Below are positions 57,211 to 64,000 of a DNA stretch of 64,000 nucleotides, piece after piece. The stretch lies in NCBI GenBank assembly GCA_015501605.1, contig JADNRZ010000004.1, positions 1,736,001 to 1,800,000 of the forward strand, given 5' to 3'. The position numbers and the translations under genes are program-made. The notes under the pieces are model-generated. The model was not told the DNA's origin. It saw only the letters and a program-made list of their open reading frames with translations, and made no database searches. Source of the stretch: Panaeolus papilionaceus (taxonomy: Eukaryota; Basidiomycota; Agaricomycetes; Agaricales). The first letter of the stretch is position 1. Each line of letters starts with the position of its first letter.

Positions 57211-59871
57211 ATGGCGGCCCAAGCATCGGGAACAGGGACTAGTACGAAGCTACTCATCACCGGAGGGAATCACATCTTTCAATTTCTGAATGTGGTACCA
57301 ATGAGCGCTGCGACAAGTGGTAGAGTCTCCATCACTTCAGACCGTAAAGGTCCTGACTGATGCTATCCCAACAGGATACCCAGCAGCATTCGAGAGACTC
57401 TGTCATCATATCTGCCAACAGGCATTTCATAATTCTGACGAATGCGACGAGATAAAATGCCTCCCCGGTACACGTACCGCGATCCTCAAGGCGCTGTTTG
57501 ACTTTGCGAACGACACTGGACACCCTTTCGTAATGTGGTTAAATGGACCAGCTGGCGCAGGCAAGACAGCCATTGCGCACTCCTTAGCGGAACAATGCGA
57601 AGAAGCAGACATTCTCGCTGCGTGTTTCTTCTTCTGGAGGACCGACCCAGGCAGAAGTGACGAGAAACGACTGATCTCGACATTGGCATACCAACTCTGC
57701 TTGTCCATTCCCCTGCTCCGATCATTCATTGAACGGAAGATCGCTGACGACCCTGCGATCTTTTCCAAAACACTCAAACTTCAGCTTTCGACACTCATTC
57801 TCGCACCACTGCAGCAAATGCGAGAATCCCATCCTAACTTCGTCGTCCAGACTTCCCCTCGAGTGATCATCATCGATGGTCTTGATGAATGTGGCGGTTT
57901 AAACGCAGATCGCATCGATCGCCAAGGACGGGTTTTGGAGATACTTCGCCAGCTTGCCACCCATCAGGAAGTCTTCCCGTTCCGGATCTTGATCATCAGT
58001 CGTACAGAGGCACATATTCGTCGACGCTTCGATGAACCAACCCTACAGTCCCTCACCCGTCTCCTCATACTTGACTATTCTTTTACCCCTGAACAAGATA
58101 TCCTCGTCTTCGTAACCCACGAACTCCTTCAGATTATCAACCATCATCCATTTGGGCGCTTCCTGCCATCTGGTTGGCCAGGGAACCAGGTCATCCAGAG
58201 CATCATAGACAAGTCATCAGGGCAGTTTGCTTATGCTGCAACTGTGATGAAATTTATTCGTTCAGAACTCCACCGACCAGACAAGCGCCTCCTGCTTATT
58301 CAGGGCGCAAGGGAGCACACAGACGGGGGAATAGTAACCCATTTCGCTCCTATCGATAGCTTGTATCGGCAGATTTTTTGCTCTGCAGTCGATGCATCTG
58401 TCTCAGTCGAGGTCCTAGCGTTTCACTTGGTGCACTGTGGGTCAAATCCGGATTCATCTGTTTTCTGCGAGCTCAGGATTTTGCGCTCCGGATCTGCGGC
58501 AAGTGGTGATGAGTGTTCTGACTCGGGTGATGGTCGAATCGAAGCAAATAAACGCAACAGCGCACCACGTTTGACACTGACATTGATTGAAAAGCTGCTA
58601 AAGCTCGATCCTGGCGTCATCACCTACTCTTTGTCTCATTTTGAACCCATGCTCAGACTATTGCCAAAATTCGATTGGCTCAAATCAACGGGTTGCATCC
58701 AATTTCATCATGCATCGTTCACTGACTTCCTTCTCACCAAGGAGAGATCTCAAGAATGGTTTATTGACGTCGACGAACGCTCAATAGCTTTTGCATTGGC
58801 ACATATGTCGGAGTTGGAGAACACAGAAACAGGTAAGTTATGCTGCATATGGATTCCGGAAGTTTAAATGTCTCATAACACTCGTTATATCCAAAGAACC
58901 AGCCATCAGGAAAGACTATTTTATCATATTTTGTGTAGCGCTGCAACGGGCACCCCGAACGCCCTGCTTAGATGCTATTATATCTGACAAGTGGCTGCGA
59001 CCATCACAATACGGTCACTGCCGCAGCTTTTTGGAATTATGTGGTCCGAGAGCACGCGATTACTTGTCTCTTTTTCGAGACGCAGCTGCTCAGTATTATG
59101 TGAGTCGTTTTATTTTGAGGTCACTTTCAATATTCGCATTATTGGCACTAATAAAGTGCTGTTCCTGCTCTTGATGACACCAGAAAAATACCCAAATGAC
59201 TCTGGCTGCAATCCACAAGAGTGTCTTCACAGACATTTTCACGTTCGTTGAACCCCAAGTCGAAGCGTACCGAAGCAACCCCGTCCTTTTTGCCCTTCTC
59301 TTGTATTGCTTCCACAACTATCTTTTACCGGACGTACCTTACACCCCCGCGACAGAGTTGTCCTGCAACGACAAGTGGCTAATAAGGTGTTGCAACTGGC
59401 TTGCTCGCTACATTGGGGCTAGACCATCCCTAGCAGAAGTCGACTCGAAGGCATTACAACTCACGCGCCTCGTTAAGTCACGATCACAATCCGAGGACCT
59501 TCTGTATACACCAAATCTCGAGTCTGCCAACAAGCTCTGGCTCCATCCCTGCATAAGCCGGCTTCTCCCCGATGGAATATACGTACCTCCAGATGATGAA
59601 CTTTTGAAGCAGTCCACAATACTCGTTCTAAAGATCTTGTTGCGAGAAGCCGAAATTCTCTCAGCCGACAGCGACAGGCAGGATGCTCCTAATCGCTTTA
59701 GGCCTCCTGGTACTACAGAGTTGAGTTTATATTCAAGATTCAAATGGGGCCGCGGCTTACACTCATTGCACTCATATCAGACGATGGATTTCTATTTTGT
59801 TAGGATACCTCTCTCTTTCAGCAGAGGTTGCGGATCTCGTAGAGCGCATATATAATGTTTTCTACTCGTAG
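57211..59871 (+). CDS. NACHT-domain NLR-like protein, copy 2
   Basis: Tandem duplicate of copy 1, offset 3,599 bp and with the same exon plan: 57211-57319, 57375-58832, 58897-59099, 59184-59719 and 59781-59871; 2,397 nt = 798 residues in frame. The 109-nt exon 1 encodes the same lead (LLITGGNHIFQF). From TSGYPAAFERLCHHIC through GPAGAGKTAIA, VIIIDGLDECGG and LIISRTEAHIRRRF the two proteins are almost identical. From about residue 370 they differ sharply: copy 2 has a Ser/Gly/Asp-rich insert (SGSAASGDECSDSGDG) where copy 1 has a hydrophobic segment. Similarity resumes at KLDPGVIT and FHHASFTDFLL. It stops early (TAG 59869-59871, after ERIYNVFYS) compared with copy 1, and recognisable downstream remnants (CSHLPRSGLP) lie past the stop. 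Intron 3 (58833-58896) contains a stop and must be removed. Confidence 0.87.
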
Positions 59872-62011
59872 GGGAGTCCAAAGCTTATGTGGTTGATAAG
59901 AAATACAACCATGATACAATATCTCAACAATTGCTCCCATCTTCCACGGTCAGGACTGCCTCCCGATTTCTCTTTCATTGATCAGGAGGACGAAATTAGG
60001 AATGCGCGGGTATCGCACTAGGTTTTTTAAACACCTCGTAGTCGAGGAATAATTTCATCATCACTCTTGTTAGTTATATCTACTTCCGGGTTCATGTTTT
60101 CATTTGTACCATTTACCATACTATGACATATCAAACTACATCGTGTACCTTAATGTTGAGTTCGGTATACTGGCCAGCAAAGAGTAAACGGCGAGTGGGC
60201 TACGACGGCTAAGTTGTTGATAACGCCGAGCTCCAGAGCTCCGGGGCTTACTCTTGAATTCCCAGATGTGCTCGGGAATGGTCTCGCAGGTGACACGCAT
60301 GCCACTCGCAAGCTGACTCTTATGCCCGCACTGAGGGAAATTGGATTTAGTGGGATTCGAAGGTGAGCGTAAAGGTCTGTGATTCTCAGCGTCGAGGGCA
60401 AAACTTTTCATCAAGAACACCTCCGCTCGCATCTCACTGTCTCAGTAGTCGCCCATAAACGAGCGCGGTCGTTTGTGCTTTCCCGAGTTTGCCACTGTGC
60501 AGACCTGCAGTTGTTCCCATCTTCTACGGTCCGAAGTCACCTTCGACTTGCCGTCCATCGAGCGCGAACCTGCAGCCGGAGAATGGGGAGAAGATTGGGG
60601 ACTTGGTGAAATACATTATGCGACATGGTGGTGTGGAGGATAACGAAGAGACATGGATGCCGGACAAGGGCGTCGACCAGGCTCTCAATTCTTCTAGCTC
60701 AAGGGTATTTGGCTAGGTGCTCCACCCTGTGCTGCCGAGATTGGGACCTTAATACACTGGGCCCGAGGGCGACCGAGAACCTGTAAGAAGTATTCCTCTT
60801 TGTACAATACATCCGAACAACGACAACGAACAACCCGAGTTTGAATATGTCGTGAGATCAAGCCAAGCCTGGGAAGGCCTTATCTAGGCGCCGAACGACG
60901 TGCTGAGAATATCGAAGCCAGGGAGGGCAGCGGGGACCTCATTCTTTTGCATTTTGCCCTCGTTTGTATGAATATATTCAATATCCTCACATGAATTCCA
61001 TTCATTCTGTTCCTCGTGGTCATACTTCCTCTGGAACGAAATGGGGAGAAGATCGGAGCCTGGGAGTACTAGTGAAGAACCCCACAGGCATTGGTATCAA
61101 TGGTGCAGGGTCCGCTAAAACCTCGCGCCTCGTTCCACTTACCAATTGTCCTGGGCGACGGTAAGGCGGCGTCGTGTCAAACGAGCTTTGCCTCGCTGTC
61201 CGAGAAAGCAGACTAATTCGAACACATGGCCGTCCCCGAGTCCAGTGATCCCTCTACATGGGTGGACTTCTCCCGCAAGACGAGTAACTTGGAGTCATTA
61301 AGACGTCTAATGATTCTAAAAAGCGAAGATGTATTACCATATGTCAGAGATAAGCAACATAAAGTAAAAGGCAGTGTTTACGAGATTGAAGGGGGGGTCA
61401 GTTGGCTAAGATAGGATTGGCAGGAGGTATTTAAATAATTGAATTAGTTACATAATATGACCTCAGTACCTTAATTTTTTTGTGTGTGTGCGTGTGAGGG
61501 ACTTGCTTGATTTTGTTTTGCCGTACAATTGCCCAAGTGCACCAAGTTTCTCCCTTGACTCTGTTTCCTCTTAACCACCACCTTCAATCTTCATCACCTT
61601 TCCCAACCTCAAAATTTATATCGTTCTATTGTCCATTAAAGGTCAACTTTTGAACGATTGTGAGTGTTTTCTCTTTTTAATTTCTTTGGTGGTAGATGCG
61701 TAGAACGTTATTGCGACATGACTCTTTTTTGCGGGCGCACATATCATGACTGGATGGATTTTGACTGCGCAATGATGACCTGGCATACTCGTCATGCACA
61801 CCGACGTCTAGGTTTTGTCGTCAAAGTCTAGTTTCTGCACATCAGAGAAGGAGTTGATCGTCTTACCAATCTTTCATTTCGCTTCATTTTCAATTTCATA
61901 ATCTTATCACCGACTCAAGCTTTTAGACGAACACTCGCTGACGACCGCCTCTTACAGATCAAACTATAAGCTCTTTCGTTGCTCTCTAACCAACCCAACT
62001 TATTTCAAAAA
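59872..62011. other. Intergenic region with NACHT tail remnants and GIS2 promoter
   Basis: The first 150 bp hold the untranslated remnant of the NACHT C-terminus. About 60513-60535 carries a 21-bp stretch nearly identical to the CCCATCTTCCACGGTC motif of both NACHT tails, possibly a third decayed copy. A minus-strand frame at 60136-60432 (FALDAENHRPLRSP...) has protein-like composition but no recognised family. Two related 30-bp segments with AATGGGGAGAAGAT lie near 60582 and 61040. From about 61500 the pyrimidine-rich sequence is probably promoter and 5' UTR of the CCHC gene. Confidence 0.5.
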
Positions 62012-63746
62012 ATGTCTGGTGGTCGTGGATGCTTTAACTGTGGTGGCTGTGCGTGTCGTTGTCGTTGATGTTCTGTTTCCATTCTTGCTATCTTTGCGCC
62101 CATTTTTTTTTCATCTTCGGCGTCGTCCATCATTCCGGAATTTTTTATTGTTATTTTTACTGTAGTTTCTATTCACCCGCACTCCACATCCACACTGTTA
62201 CCCTTTTTTCTCTCCTCTTTTTGCCATGTTTTGGAAGAGACATTAACGTTTGTTGCTACCATCACTCATTGAGTCTCTTTTGAAACATCGTTGCAAAAGG
62301 GCAGGCAGCGCAGATAGGAGGGGTGTTGATATCCTACGTGGCCTGCCCTATTTTTATCTTGGGTGCAGATTTTTTTTGCTGGCTATTTTTGTCTGTCACG
62401 CAGCTAAATCTATGTTCCCCTCTCGACGTTATGAACAAATTTCGTCCATGTCGGAACGTAGACAGCGTGAGGGACACTACGTCCCTCTCACGAAAAGAGA
62501 AATAAAATGATTCGCCCCCATTGATCTCTCTTTACTGCGTACACCCTAATCTCAACGTTCTCAGCGCTCTCTGTTCTATTCTTATAACTGTCTCCACTCC
62601 ATCATAATCTTCCATCCATCTATTGATCCGCGAATGGTTTTGTCTTACAATCGTTAACAGTTGGTCACCAAGCCGCAGCTTGTCCCAAGGCTGGAACCCC
62701 TACCTGGTGAATATTTTCTTAGATCTCCAAGTCTCTCCCCTCGACCGAGAAAGCAAATTTTTGAGGCAATGCTCCCTCTTTTCGCTTGCTCTCTAAGGTT
62801 TACACGAAAAAGCCTCGGAATAGATGCTCAGGATGACTCGTCATTTATTGCTCTGTCATTTTCGTGAGAGAGAGCTCAGCGTCTCAAGTTGCCCTTGGCT
62901 TGTCAAGCACCATCACTCTTAAATTTTAATTGACGAAACTAAGATTGCTGACATCCACTTTCAATCGTTGGCTTTGATTCCCAGCTACAACTGTGAGCAC
63001 CTTCTGTTTTTCTTCAAATGGATGGAGCACCAGAACTGATTGTGTTTGCAGGCGGTGCTGAGGGACACGTCTCCCGTGACTGCAGCGCTCCCGCTAAGGC
63101 CAAGTCTTGCTACAAGTGTGGACAGGAGGGCCACATCGTAAGTGTTTTGACCTCACCGAGCAGTTAGATTTTTTTCTCATTTTTGCCCCTTTCACAGAGC
63201 CGCGATTGCCCTGATGCTGCCAGCTCCAGCCGCGGAGGATTCTCTGGAGGTGCCAGCTCTGGCCAGGAGTGCTACAAGTGCGGCAAGGTTGGCCACATCG
63301 CTCGTGCCTGCCCCGATGCTGGTGCTGGTGACGGTGGATATTCTGCTTTCAACAGCGGGGGACGAGGAGGAGGAGGAGGAGGCCAGAAGACTTGGTTAGT
63401 TATTTCAAATTGTCGACTACGAGTGGTTGCTTATCTTTTCTTTTTTTTCTTCTTTTTTTTTTTCAGCTACTCTTGTGGAGGTGTAGGCCATCTCTCCCGC
63501 GACTGCGTCCAGGGAGCCAAGTGCTACAACTGCGGTGGAAATGTAAGTGGTGTTTTATAGGTTTGGAGGGATGCGTACCCTCCAGGTCGCTTCTATGATC
63601 TTGGGTTGCTGATAAGCCACCTTCTTTTTTTCCCTCCACAGGGTCACATCAGTCGTGACTGCCCCCAGGCATCATCGCGCAAGTGCTACACTTGCGGATC
63701 TGAGGGCCACATCAGTCGCGACTGCACAGCTGCTCCTGCTGCTTAA
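62012..63746 (+). CDS. GIS2: CCHC zinc-knuckle RNA-binding protein, Gis2/CNBP
   Basis: Seven exons: 62012-62048, 62661-62706, 62985-62992 (8 nt), 63052-63137, 63198-63394, 63467-63542 and 63642-63746; 555 nt = 184 residues. The spliced protein starts [20 protein letters not shown] and has seven CX2CX4HX4C knuckles: [74 protein letters not shown] and [14 protein letters not shown], then TAAPAA and TAA. Between knuckles 4 and 5 is a Gly-rich RGG-like linker ([11 protein letters not shown]). Seven knuckles plus an RGG box is the layout of yeast Gis2 and animal CNBP, which bind G-rich mRNA and associate with translating ribosomes. Several introns fall inside knuckle coding, and the first is unusually long (612 bp). 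Confidence 0.95.
62985..62992 (+). other. 8-nt microexon of GIS2
   Basis: CTACAACT is flanked by TTCCCAG on the left and GTGAGC on the right. With TG from the previous exon and GC from the next it encodes CYNC, the first half of the second knuckle. Skipping it would break both the frame and the zinc site. Confidence 0.85.
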
Positions 63747-64000
63747 ATAGCAGAGCTCACTTGTTCCACTTTGTTGAATGAATGTTCAGGCACGTGGTAG
63801 GGAAGAGGAAGAGAGGAGGAAGGGTGTGGCTGGTTTTCAACCTAGCTGTAGTCGTTGCTGGTTGTTTATGATGATGATATCCAAGCTTGTTGTATCATAA
63901 TAGCATATGCACATCTTCGCGCACACATCTTGTTACACTTTACGTCCAGAATCACCTCCTTAACATTTTTTTTTGTTCTCGTCTACGCGCACTGCTATGT
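63747..64000 (+). other. 3' flank of the GIS2 homologue
   Basis: Sequence after the TAA, presumably 3' UTR and terminator. No further gene is visible before the window ends. Confidence 0.6.

Noticed and set aside
1..64000. CRISPR array, rRNA genes or bacterial-type operons
   Set aside because: No regularly spaced direct repeats, no rRNA-like segments, and the spliced gene structure is clearly eukaryotic.

Overview
The window is nuclear DNA of a filamentous basidiomycete, most likely a mushroom-forming Agaricomycete. Genes are split by many short GT-AG introns (about 50-70 bp), intergenic spaces are short to moderate, and the gene content fits: berberine-bridge-like FAD oxidases, F-box proteins with long beta-rich tails, NACHT proteins that start ERL..HI..AFHNS, and an NDC10-domain tyrosine recombinase. 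I cannot name the species. Exon boundaries were read by eye; where the spliced lengths came out in frame I say so.

Layout. 1-5 kb is a transposon graveyard: a Crypton-type (NDC10-domain) tyrosine recombinase pseudogene on the minus strand, cut by two solo LTRs. 5.1-5.9 kb holds an intronless multi-pass membrane protein. 6.7-13.9 kb holds two tandem secreted FAD oxidases (minus), with a third paralogue, inverted, at 46.8-49.4 kb. 16.6-23.4 kb carries two co-oriented genes of ribosome-ubiquitin control: a Hel2/ZNF598-type RING E3 ligase and a Ubp3/USP10-type deubiquitinase. 25.0-26.7 kb is an F-box gene that looks broken; a dense MCB/E2F-like site cluster lies upstream. 29.4-30.2 kb is a small acidic hypothetical gene, 30.9-32.4 kb the translational repressor Scd6/LSM14, 33.2 kb a 178-bp pogo-like MITE, 33.6-35.6 kb a second F-box protein, 37.3-38.3 kb a NAD(P)-binding reductase with an apparent one-base frameshift, and 39.2-40.5 kb a Q-rich basic protein. 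40.5-46.8 kb is a gene-poor stretch. 50.0-52.7 kb encodes a coiled-coil/proline-rich protein. 53.6-59.9 kb is a tandem pair of NACHT (NLR-like) genes whose ATP-binding cores are nearly identical but whose C-terminal halves have diverged. 62.0-63.7 kb is the seven-CCHC-knuckle protein Gis2/CNBP, with an 8-nt microexon.

Themes. Four housekeeping genes (Hel2, Ubp3/USP10, Scd6, Gis2/CNBP) act on translating ribosomes or mRNA, and the ligase and deubiquitinase are immediate neighbours. The accessory parts (recombinase relic, NACHT pair, FAD oxidase family, MITE, F-box genes) are the fast-evolving component. The most informative observations are the recombinase relic, whose disabling changes all look like CpG-to-TpG transitions including both Arg boxes; the mosaic NACHT pair with a short N-terminal exon; and microexons conserved in the FAD oxidases and present in Gis2.
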